NCBI RefSeq assembly: GCF_021648855.1 | Contig: NZ_JAKJHX010000042.1 | Location: 1-26,725 of the forward strand | DNA from: Tychonema litorale BBK16 | Lineage (GTDB): Bacteria > Cyanobacteriota > Cyanobacteriia > Cyanobacteriales > Microcoleaceae | DNA: 26,725 bases | Direction of reading: 5' to 3' | Part shown: one piece after another, positions 20,495-26,725 of the stretch | Layout of the letters: each line of letters starts with the position of its first letter | Numbering within the stretch: the stretch's first letter is position 1 | The notes under the pieces: model-generated | What the model saw: the letters and a program-made list of their open reading frames with translations, nothing else | What the model was told of the DNA's origin: nothing | The model's database searches: none | Program-made: the position numbers and the translations under genes

Positions 20495-23400
20495 TTAACC
20501 AAACTGCGTCAGGAATCGGAAAGCATTCAGAACATGAGTTGCACAGACATAAGGCGAAGTATTATAAAAAGCTTGCCAAGCCGCCGCCTTATCTTCATCG
20601 TATCTATCTGATCTTTCCAAGTGTTTTTCCAGCCAATTCAGCCGCACCGCGTGACCAATCAATACATCCAAGACGATGTACTCTTCTATTTGTAGCTCTG
20701 GGTTGCGTTGCGCGATCGCAGCCAACTCCATTAATGCCTCAATATTAACTTGTCTGTACTCAGGCGCAACAATTTTATTCAGCAAATGCTCCACTTGCAG
20801 CGCAAAATTCTTTTCACCAGGAGTCATTTCCGATAAAATCACCTCACTATCCAACCGATTGCGGCGTTCCAACTTATCCCCAATAATCAAGCCCTTGCAA
20901 TGCCGCAACATTCCCCAAACATTCGGATAAAAATCCTTCGGCACTCGATTGACAGTACCTTCCATTTGTCGCTTCCTGCGCCATCCACCCGCAGGCATTT
21001 GGGACTCAGACGAAATAGGCACAACCACCCATTCAATCTCTTTTTCCGATTGTTTTACCCGCAGAGATTCTTGCTGTTTCAGGACTTGATTCATTTCCTC
21101 ATATTCTGACAAAACTTGACGCAGGCGGTTTTTGATTTCAAAGGGACTTAACTGCATTAAATGTTCGTAGGCTTCATTTTGCGTAATTCCCGATTCGCGG
21201 GCTAATTCGCTAGTCAGCAACAGAATAAAATAGCTAACTCTCAGCGTCAACAAACCTTTAAATAACTGCGGTTCTGCTTTGATCAGCAAACCAAGGTATA
21301 TTAGAACTTCTTGGGTTAAAACGCGATCGCGAACATCTTCACCACAGAATTGACGAATTTTGTCCATCACTTCCATGTAAGAACCAGGCCTAGAAATCAG
21401 CGAATCTTCACTGTAAGCTTTCCCCACAGCAATCTGCTTTTGTCGCACCAAAATATCCGTCACCGCATCCGACAAGCTAATATCAACTTTGTCCAACAAA
21501 CCAGCAGCATAACGAATGACAGCCCATTGAATTTTCGACTGCGAACTATTGCCAGCTTTAATATAAACTTCTTTGACCAAATCTACAACTTTGACACTCT
21601 CTCCACTCGTTCCAAATTCCGTCTCAAAGTTGATTCCTTTGAGACGAACTAGAGTTTGCAGTAACTCAATTTGTTCGTACAAATTTTCTGATTCCCGGAG
21701 GCTATTCAGCAATAAGTTAGTATTGGTTTCGCACTCTAATTTGAATTCTTGAGTATGACCTAGTGGCCAAGTTTTTTCGGAATTGTAACCCAGATAGTTG
21801 CGAACTTCGACAGCACCTGTTACCGGAGATTCTGTAAAGTCAAATTCGTGAAGAAAGTCTATTTTTTCCGTCCCAGCAGTCAGGATTAATTGATTGAGAT
21901 TTCCCAACTTCACGGGCGTATTTTTGCAATGTCCATCGCGGAGTTCTTTCATCAAATTGAACAAAGCTTCCCTGCCAGTTTCCAGCATCGCGTGAGTCAG
22001 CATCAGCGTTACGGTAGGTCGTCCCAACTGAGACCAGTGACGGTGAATATAAGCTAATTCACTATTGATTTGAGATACCAAGAAATGGTAATCTAGAGTT
22101 AGATAAAACTCTTGTCTGTCGAGAAAAGATGGTAGAAAGACGATCGCCTCGCCGCGAACTTGAAACACCCGCGATGTGGTCAAACTCCGCAGCCTGCGGA
22201 CGGGACGACCTGTTAACCCTAATTGGTCATTGCGTCCAATCTGCGTGTAAATAGCTGATAATTCTTTAGTTTGGCGGACTTGAATTGGTTCTACCTGTTT
22301 TGGGGTTTGGGCGGCAATTCCATTGGCCGCTAATTCTGCTTGCAAATCTTCGTCTTCAGCTAACAGTGCGATTTGGACTAAAGGTTCTCTTTTTCTACCA
22401 ACTGACAGATGTTTTCCCAGCGGATCAATATCACCAATTGCGATTAATCCATCATTCAGTAATTGACCGAGAAAATACAAGCTTTGCGCCCAAACTAGAG
22501 GAATATTCTCGTTTGGCAAACGGTTCTGACTGCGGGGATTGGATTTTTCCGCATTGATATTTTCCGCTGGTATGTAATACAATTCTGGTAGCAGAGACAA
22601 ACCCGATCGCTCAACAGCGAGAGATGCCAGACGCTTTTCGTATTCTTGAACCTGGGCTTGATTTCTCTCAAATATGCCGTCTAATAATAGATAAGTGAAA
22701 AAGAGTGGCCACTCGCATTCAATGTGCTCGAACTGCTTTAATTCTGTGGGCTCGTAATGTAGGCGATCGGCATCTTCTAAAACTGTTTGATGTCCATCCC
22801 GCAGAAACCTTTTGCAGCCATATTCTCCTTGCAATTTATCGATAATTTTATTTCTAGTACGTTCAACTAATTCTCTATCTTCAACAGCAAAGGCGGGAAA
22901 ACTAATGATGCTCAAGAGAGCTGCATCTACTTCTTTTGAACTAGATTCGCGAGGCAAAAGCGATTCTAATGTGATACGAGTTCGGGCAATTTCGTCTGGC
23001 AAAACGTGAATTACAGATGCCTGAGATCCATTAATTCCGAACATATCTAATCCATTGATTGCTTCCAGTGCTGCCTTTGCCATGCCCACCGAACTGGCAT
23101 TTAATTCTGCATTCCCACGATTGATCTTATTACCTCTTTCCCAAATTCCATAATCTGGAGTACGGTAGGCTCTACCAATATAGTAAACTAAGTTCTGGAC
23201 GAAATTGACTTCATCAATTGTGAAAATGATGTGCAATCCAGAAGATGTCATTTGAGCTAAAATCAACAAGAATATGGATGTTGCATCTAACTGCAAGTGT
23301 CCCCATTCATCATCGCCGACAACAATATTTGCTGTCTGGGTATTGTATTTGGCGTGTAGAGCATCTAGGGGTAATTGAGTATTTTTAAAGCTTTCTACTT

Positions 23401-23704
23401 TACTGGCTTGCTGCATCATGGCAAACATCAAGCCTCGCATCAGTTTGACTGTGCTGTGTTCGAGTTCAAATGTTCTACCCTGATCGCTATCAACTTTGCG
23501 GTAAGCTAGACCCAATCCCCAAACTGCGAGGATGCTGTAAACGTTGTCGCGCACCCAAGCATCGGTGTAGTCTCCGTGGGCGTTAACGGCAGTGCTCGCC
23601 GGGAGTAAGCCGGTAATTGGGTTTTGACGCTTGAGAATGACGCTTTTGATTTGCTGGTAGTAATAATCTAACCTGGTTTGTCGCTGAGTTGTTGCGATCG
23701 CCAT
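20495..23704 (-). CDS. Homologue of phosphorylase kinase regulatory subunit alpha/beta (GH15-like)
   Basis: The 1069-residue protein has an N-terminal (alpha/alpha)6 GH15-like domain closely resembling animal phosphorylase kinase alpha/beta subunits. I recognise AWVRDNVYSILAVWGLGLAY, GHLQLDATS, ASGLHII, DEVNFVQNLVYYIGRAY, ELNASSVGMAKAALEA, FPAFAVED, YEPTELKQFEHIECEWPLF and LPELYYIP, in the same order. The middle and C-terminal regions (from about 600) include helical segments also found in PhK family members. In animals these subunits inhibit the kinase catalytic subunit and integrate phosphorylation signals to turn on glycogen breakdown. No kinase or glycogen phosphorylase gene is adjacent, so the bacterial role is open; regulation of glycogen metabolism is a hypothesis. 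There is no membrane segment. ATG at 23704 has an AAGGAAAA ribosome site. Confidence 0.93.
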   Translation of the reverse strand: MAIATTQRQTRLDYYYQQIKSVILKRQNPITGLLPASTAVNAHGDYTDAWVRDNVYSILAVWGLGLAYRKVDSDQGRTFELEHSTVKLMRGLMFAMMQQASKVESFKNTQLPLDALHAKYNTQTANIVVGDDEWGHLQLDATSIFLLILAQMTSSGLHIIFTIDEVNFVQNLVYYIGRAYRTPDYGIWERGNKINRGNAELNASSVGMAKAALEAINGLDMFGINGSQASVIHVLPDEIARTRITLESLLPRESSSKEVDAALLSIISFPAFAVEDRELVERTRNKIIDKLQGEYGCKRFLRDGHQTVLEDADRLHYEPTELKQFEHIECEWPLFFTYLLLDGIFERNQAQVQEYEKRLASLAVERSGLSLLPELYYIPAENINAEKSNPRSQNRLPNENIPLVWAQSLYFLGQLLNDGLIAIGDIDPLGKHLSVGRKREPLVQIALLAEDEDLQAELAANGIAAQTPKQVEPIQVRQTKELSAIYTQIGRNDQLGLTGRPVRRLRSLTTSRVFQVRGEAIVFLPSFLDRQEFYLTLDYHFLVSQINSELAYIHRHWSQLGRPTVTLMLTHAMLETGREALFNLMKELRDGHCKNTPVKLGNLNQLILTAGTEKIDFLHEFDFTESPVTGAVEVRNYLGYNSEKTWPLGHTQEFKLECETNTNLLLNSLRESENLYEQIELLQTLVRLKGINFETEFGTSGESVKVVDLVKEVYIKAGNSSQSKIQWAVIRYAAGLLDKVDISLSDAVTDILVRQKQIAVGKAYSEDSLISRPGSYMEVMDKIRQFCGEDVRDRVLTQEVLIYLGLLIKAEPQLFKGLLTLRVSYFILLLTSELARESGITQNEAYEHLMQLSPFEIKNRLRQVLSEYEEMNQVLKQQESLRVKQSEKEIEWVVVPISSESQMPAGGWRRKRQMEGTVNRVPKDFYPNVWGMLRHCKGLIIGDKLERRNRLDSEVILSEMTPGEKNFALQVEHLLNKIVAPEYRQVNIEALMELAAIAQRNPELQIEEYIVLDVLIGHAVRLNWLEKHLERSDRYDEDKAAAWQAFYNTSPYVCATHVLNAFRFLTQFG

Positions 23705-23957
23705 TTCGTTTTCCTTGTACTTTTTCCTGAGACTAACTGAGTTGCCTTGAATAGACTTTTAAATATATCAGAAATTATATCACGATCTGTTGCTTGTCAG
23801 GTTTTCTTTTTTTTGAGCGCCCGGTTGTCTTGGTTTCTGACTCGTCTGGGATTTGACTATAATCAAAAGTCAATCTTAGTCCATAAAATATATTTTTAAG
23901 CCAAGTTAACATTTTGTTAAAGTTTCATTTTTGGCACATACTACTGAGGTAACGATT

Positions 23958-24095
23958 ATGTCTCGACATCATGACAATCAAAACAGTATTCCTTTTGTCA
24001 AAATTGTCTATTCTAAAATCAAGATTAATGGTAAAATTGAGCTGGTAGCGATGGAATGGTATGCAGACGGTTCTGTCAAAAAGAGCGAAGGATAA
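23958..24095 (+). CDS. Small hypothetical protein, 45 aa
   Basis: A short frame with an unusually good ribosome site: TGAGGT precedes ATG at 23958 by 8 bases. The product starts MSRHHDNQNSIPFVKIVYSK and continues IKINGKIELVAMEWYADGSVKK with SEG at the end, a polar, charged peptide with alternating hydrophobic residues suggesting two or three beta strands. No cysteine, signal peptide or membrane segment is present. It fills the gap between the PhK-like gene and the glycosyltransferase, in the direction of the latter, and is separated from it by 144 bases with an AATTCCC heptamer stretch. I do not recognise the family. The opposite-strand frame across it reads as simple-repeat-like sequence and is less convincing. 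Confidence 0.55.
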   Translation: MSRHHDNQNSIPFVKIVYSKIKINGKIELVAMEWYADGSVKKSEG

Positions 24096-24160
24096 GTCAA
24101 TGATTTGATTTTGGATTTTAGATTGCGATCCTATATTAGGGCTTTTCAAGTAAGGTAGGC

Positions 24161-24188
24161 AATTCCCAATTCCCCATTCCCAATTCCC
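24161..24188 (+). repeat. AATTCCC-type heptamer array
   Basis: AATTCCC, AATTCCCC, ATTCCC and AATTCCC follow each other. The motif is the complement of the GGGAATT units of the array at 20180. It lies 52 bases upstream of the WecG/TagA/CpsF gene. Confidence 0.75.
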
Positions 24189-24239
24189 AGATCGTACCAA
24201 GAAGTGCTATATGTGTGTAGGAAGTTAAAATAAAGTAAT

Positions 24240-24971
24240 ATGGATCGATCGCACCCGCAGTTTTTAGTGCTGGGACTACCAGTTCACATCTTAGATAATC
24301 ATGCAGATTGGCTGATGAAGCGCCTGGATCAAGGATTCGGAAGTCACGTCGTCACGCTGAATGCAGAAATGGCAATGCAAGCCGAACAAAATTCAGTTTT
24401 AGCTGATATTATTCATAGTGCAGAACTCGTGATTCCCGATGGTGCAGGAGTTGTCCTATACTTACGAATCCAAGGCAAAACTGCCAAGCGGTTTCCGGGG
24501 ATTGAATTAGCCGAGTCATTGCTACAACAAGCCGGAAAGTTGCCCGACGGCGAATCAATCTTGTTCTTTGGAGGTGCGCCGGAAGTTGCGATCGCAGCCG
24601 CAGAAACTTGGCAACACCAAATGAACGGAATATCCATTATATCTCAACATGGCTACCTCTCACCAGAAGAAGAACCAGAATTTCTGGAAACCCTGAAAAA
24701 AACTCAGCCGAAAATTATTTTCGTCGGATTAGGAGTGCCACGTCAAGAATTTTGGATTGCCAAACACCGACACCTTTGTCCTCAATCAATTTGGGTAGGA
24801 GTAGGTGGCAGTTTCGACATTTGGGCGGGAACAAAAACTCGTGCTCCCGCCTGGTTTTGTGACAACAATTTAGAATGGCTATATCGACTTTATCAAGAAC
24901 CTTGGCGCTGGCGCAGGATGTTAGCTTTGCCACAATTTGCATTGAAGGCTTTGGGAAATTTGCGAGGGTGA
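24240..24971 (+). CDS. WecG/TagA/CpsF-family (GT26) glycosyltransferase
   Basis: The 243-residue protein shows the family's ordered motifs: VVTLNAEMAMQA, VIPDGAGVVLYLR, FPGIELAESLL, ILFFGGAPEVA, IIFVGLGVPRQEFWIAK, GVGGSFDIWAGTKTRAP and EWLYRLYQEPWRWRRM. The conserved Asp in PDGAG is present. Members transfer ManNAc(A) or related sugars to undecaprenyl-pyrophosphate-linked GlcNAc in enterobacterial common antigen or wall teichoic acid synthesis; in cyanobacteria the likely role is exopolysaccharide, sheath or O-antigen assembly at the membrane surface (inference). The C-terminal arginine-rich segment is the probable membrane-association element. ATG at 24240 is the natural start. It has no glycan-gene neighbours in the window. 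Confidence 0.93.
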   Translation: MDRSHPQFLVLGLPVHILDNHADWLMKRLDQGFGSHVVTLNAEMAMQAEQNSVLADIIHSAELVIPDGAGVVLYLRIQGKTAKRFPGIELAESLLQQAGKLPDGESILFFGGAPEVAIAAAETWQHQMNGISIISQHGYLSPEEEPEFLETLKKTQPKIIFVGLGVPRQEFWIAKHRHLCPQSIWVGVGGSFDIWAGTKTRAPAWFCDNNLEWLYRLYQEPWRWRRMLALPQFALKALGNLRG

Positions 24972-25015
24972 ATTAATTGCAGGTACTACGCCGATCGAGA
25001 TTGAGTTTTCAAAGT

Positions 25016-25089
25016 TATAGCAGTCACCAAGGCTATACACTCAGGATAAACTCCCTTGAAATATCCTAATCATCTTGGCGGTTGCTATA
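25016..25089. repeat. Inverted repeat with TATAGCA / TGCTATA ends
   Basis: TATAGCAGTCACCAAG at 25016-25031 is the complement of CTTGGCGGTTGCTATA at 25074-25089 except at three positions. Half copies of the same element occur near 15955 and 16093. It lies between the glycosyltransferase stop and a degenerate frame on the minus strand. Confidence 0.65.
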
Positions 25090-25350
25090 TCTTAAGGCAG
25101 AACCGGGGTTAGCGTCAATTACTTGATCTGCCACCCCCAAAACCGTATTGTGGGCAAAACCAACTTTGACTTCCCTAGGGGGTGCATCTTCAGTAAAGCC
25201 GGGTGCGCCATTGTCGATCGCACTCAAGTTAATAATGCCGGGATAGCCGACTGGGCAATCGCTCAGTTGCACCCCTTTTTCGATCGGCAATTTATAAGGA
25301 ACAGCAGGCAGCAGAGAGAGGGTTTGGGTTCCTGAAAGACCCGCTATTTT
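25066..25350 (-). pseudogene. Start-less reading frame, possible remnant of a protein-coding gene
   Basis: On the minus strand the frame is open for 95 codons (25350 down to the TAG at 25066-25068) and reads like real protein: LLPAVPYKLPIEKGVQLSD, then CPVGYPGIINLSAIDNGAPG and VGFAHNTVLGVADQVIDAN. It has no ATG or GTG with a ribosome site; the first usable start is a TTG at 25290. The C-terminal residues (YSNRQDD) are encoded by the TGCTATA repeat, so the frame seems cut off by it. I do not recognise the family. Chance is possible because the opposite strand is also partly open, hence the low confidence. Confidence 0.3.
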
Positions 25351-25391
25351 TTACGGATTCCTAACTGGATGATATGATAGGAATACTATAG

Positions 25392-25454
25392 AGGAAACGG
25401 CAGTGCCGTGTCCCTACGATAAATCACGGTAGGGAAACGGCACTGCCGTCTCCT
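25392..25454. repeat. Palindromic repeat of the 9033/14707 family (third locus)
   Basis: Arms 25392-25417 and 25429-25454, 26 bp each, differ at two positions and enclose an 11-base loop. Each arm carries the inner near-palindrome ACGGCAGTGCCGT. It ends about 20 bases beyond the stop of the CAX gene and probably terminates it. The sequence matches the units at 9033-9181 closely, including CCCTAC and AATCAC in the loop region. Confidence 0.9.
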
Positions 25455-25474
25455 AATTTCCTGCTCATCAAAAA

Positions 25475-26569
25475 TCAAGTAATGGGATGAAAATAAAATG
25501 CCGCTCCTAACACAATATAGGTTGCTAAAAGCAACACTCCTTCGAGCCAATTAGAGCGCCCGTCAAGACTAATTAGATTAGCAATTGTAACTGCCACAGC
25601 AACTGCAACAACTTCAAAAGGATTAAAGTTCAAATCCATCGGCTGATGAATTACTAATCCGATAATCACCAACACCGGCGCTACCAACAAAGCAACCAAC
25701 AAACTCGAACCCATCGCCACAGAAACCGACAAATCCATATTGTTTTTCAGTGCTACTCCCACCGCTGTGACATATTCCGAAGCGCCACCAACTAAAGGCA
25801 AAAGAATTACGCCAGTAAATAGTGGCGTTAATCCCAATCCTTTTGTAGTCTCTTCAACAACTCCGACAAAGATTTCCGATTCAAAAGCAACCGCTATTGT
25901 TGATATAACCAGCACGCCTACCCATAGCCACAAATTCGGTTTATGAGATTCTTCCGTAGTATTTGGAGAATTTTCTGACTCTAATTCTACCAAGCCGACA
26001 TCATAAAGATAGCTGTGAGTTTTCAATGAAAATAGCAGAGTTAGCGCGTAAACTGCAATTAGGACGATCGCAGTTATTAAAGAAAGATTCTGAATCGCTG
26101 CGGGTTCGACTCCATTGGAGGTGTAAATGACCATTGTCGGCAACAGAATTGCAATCACTGCTAGAGTCATTGTGGAACCGTTCACCCGCGCGATAATCGG
26201 TTTAAATTCCTGTTCTTTATAGCGAATTCCTCCTAGCAGCATGGAAAGTCCCATAACTAAAAGCAAGTTGCTGATAATTGTGCCGGTAATGCTAGCTTTT
26301 ACAATGTCAATTAATCCGGCTTTCAGCGCAACTATGGCAATAATTAATTCCGTAGCATTGCCAAAGATTGCATTGAGTAAGCCGCCGATGGATGGCCCAG
26401 TTACGATCGCAACTTCTTCCGTCGCAGTGCTCAGCCAAATCGCCAGAGGTATAATGGCTAAAGCGGATGTAATGAAAACTGTGAGAGAACCCCAGTGCAG
26501 ATACTCAGCAGCGATGGAAATGGGGATGAAAATTAACAACGCTATGGAAAGAATCTTTTTGATTGACAT
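25475..26569 (-). CDS. Ca2+/H+ antiporter of the CaCA/CAX family
   Basis: The 364-residue integral membrane protein has about eleven predicted helices and the two inverted alpha repeats: GNATELIIAIVALKAGLIDIVKASITGTIISNLLLVMG in the first half and GGASEYVTAVGVALKNNMDLSVSVAMGSSLLVALLVAPVL in the second, with the ion-binding Glu in GNATE and GGASE. An acidic loop between the halves (ELESENSPNTTEE) matches the acidic linker of CAX proteins. It should exchange cytosolic Ca2+ (or Mn2+, Na+) for protons at the plasma or thylakoid membrane; a relative, slr1336 in Synechocystis, is a Ca2+/H+ antiporter (recalled). ATG at 26569 is the natural start; the N-terminal hydrophobic helix is part of the fold and not a signal peptide. 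Confidence 0.94.
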   Translation of the reverse strand: MSIKKILSIALLIFIPISIAAEYLHWGSLTVFITSALAIIPLAIWLSTATEEVAIVTGPSIGGLLNAIFGNATELIIAIVALKAGLIDIVKASITGTIISNLLLVMGLSMLLGGIRYKEQEFKPIIARVNGSTMTLAVIAILLPTMVIYTSNGVEPAAIQNLSLITAIVLIAVYALTLLFSLKTHSYLYDVGLVELESENSPNTTEESHKPNLWLWVGVLVISTIAVAFESEIFVGVVEETTKGLGLTPLFTGVILLPLVGGASEYVTAVGVALKNNMDLSVSVAMGSSLLVALLVAPVLVIIGLVIHQPMDLNFNPFEVVAVAVAVTIANLISLDGRSNWLEGVLLLATYIVLGAAFYFHPIT

Positions 26570-26671
26570 AAAAACTTGGATGGTGTACTGAAGGATGAGG
26601 TCGAGTTAAATAGGCGACAGATCAACTTAGATTGAATATAGCAATCCTAAATCATTTGTGAATTTCCTACT

Positions 26672-26694
26672 CCCTCCCCTTACTAAGGGGAGGG
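26672..26694. repeat. 10-bp perfect inverted repeat, G/C-run palindrome
   Basis: CCCTCCCCTT at 26672-26681 pairs with AAGGGGAGGG at 26685-26694 around an ACT loop. It is followed by TTGGGGTGGGGT. It lies about 105 bases upstream of the CAX ATG, near the window end; the same hairpin type is common between cyanobacterial genes (recalled). Confidence 0.75.
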
Positions 26695-26725
26695 TTGGGG
26701 TGGGGTAAAAATATTTACGACAATC

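Noticed and set aside
20185..20748. Long plus-strand frame through the G-rich and C-rich arrays
   Set aside because: It is a translation of heptamer repeats (for example runs of MP, GLG and HAPCPMP) and runs antisense into the PhK-like gene.
23925..24200. 91-codon minus-strand frame opposite the 45-aa small gene
   Set aside because: Its N-terminus is a translation of the AATTCCC heptamer array and it has no ribosome site, whereas the plus-strand frame has a strong one.
25123..25335. 70-codon plus-strand frame opposite the start-less frame
   Set aside because: Composition is irregular, rich in Arg/Gln/Phe, with no motif and no ribosome site; the minus-strand reading looks more protein-like.

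Overview
The window is chromosomal DNA of a filamentous cyanobacterium, most likely an Oscillatoriales relative (Microcoleus/Oscillatoria-like; inference). The evidence is the many GCGATCGC (HIP1) octamers, heptanucleotide tandem repeats, a long-chain flavodoxin of the IsiB type, a CAX-type Ca2+/H+ exchanger and cyanobacterial-type intergenic palindromes. I saw no tRNA, rRNA or CRISPR array.

Layout. 1-754: right-hand part of an IS200/IS605-type element (tnpB and its right end), whose edge supplies the stop codon of a class-I methyltransferase gene. 1642-5071: aldehyde dehydrogenase, an orphan OpuAC/ProX-type lipoprotein and an alpha/beta hydrolase. 5487-9025: a ferrous-iron uptake operon, extended feoA, second feoA, feoB and a feoC-like gene, preceded by a nested palindrome. 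9012-9240: an 86-bp tandem repeat that has copied the end of feoC. 9293-11525: a Zn/Cd-type P1B ATPase behind an SmtB/ZiaR-like operator. 11632-14541: an orphan sensor histidine kinase and a second alpha/beta hydrolase. 14808-15815: a three-gene minus-strand operon of a histidine-free cupin, a 51-aa four-cysteine zinc-ribbon protein and flavodoxin. 16217-17898: a UbiG-like methyltransferase divergent from a TIGR04283-type glycosyltransferase. 18021-19147: coaD overlapping out of frame with a coiled-coil protein gene. 19287-20108: an M15/VanY peptidase. 20495-23704: a 1069-aa homologue of the alpha/beta subunits of phosphorylase kinase. 23958-24971: a 45-aa ORF and a WecG/TagA/CpsF glycosyltransferase. 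25475-26569: the CAX antiporter.

Common threads. Metal handling dominates: ferrous iron uptake, Zn/Cd efflux, calcium exchange and flavodoxin, the usual iron-sparing substitute for ferredoxin. The second thread is repeat density. Seven arrays have a 7-bp period, one palindromic family of about 63 bp occurs at three loci, and several other inverted repeats sit at gene 3' ends. Some repeats now form part of genes, giving a stop codon or copying a gene end.

The most interesting items are the cupin/zinc-ribbon/flavodoxin operon, the animal-like phosphorylase-kinase homologue, the efflux operator without a neighbouring regulator, and the duplicated palindrome downstream of feoC. All family assignments come from reading motifs by eye; no database search was run.
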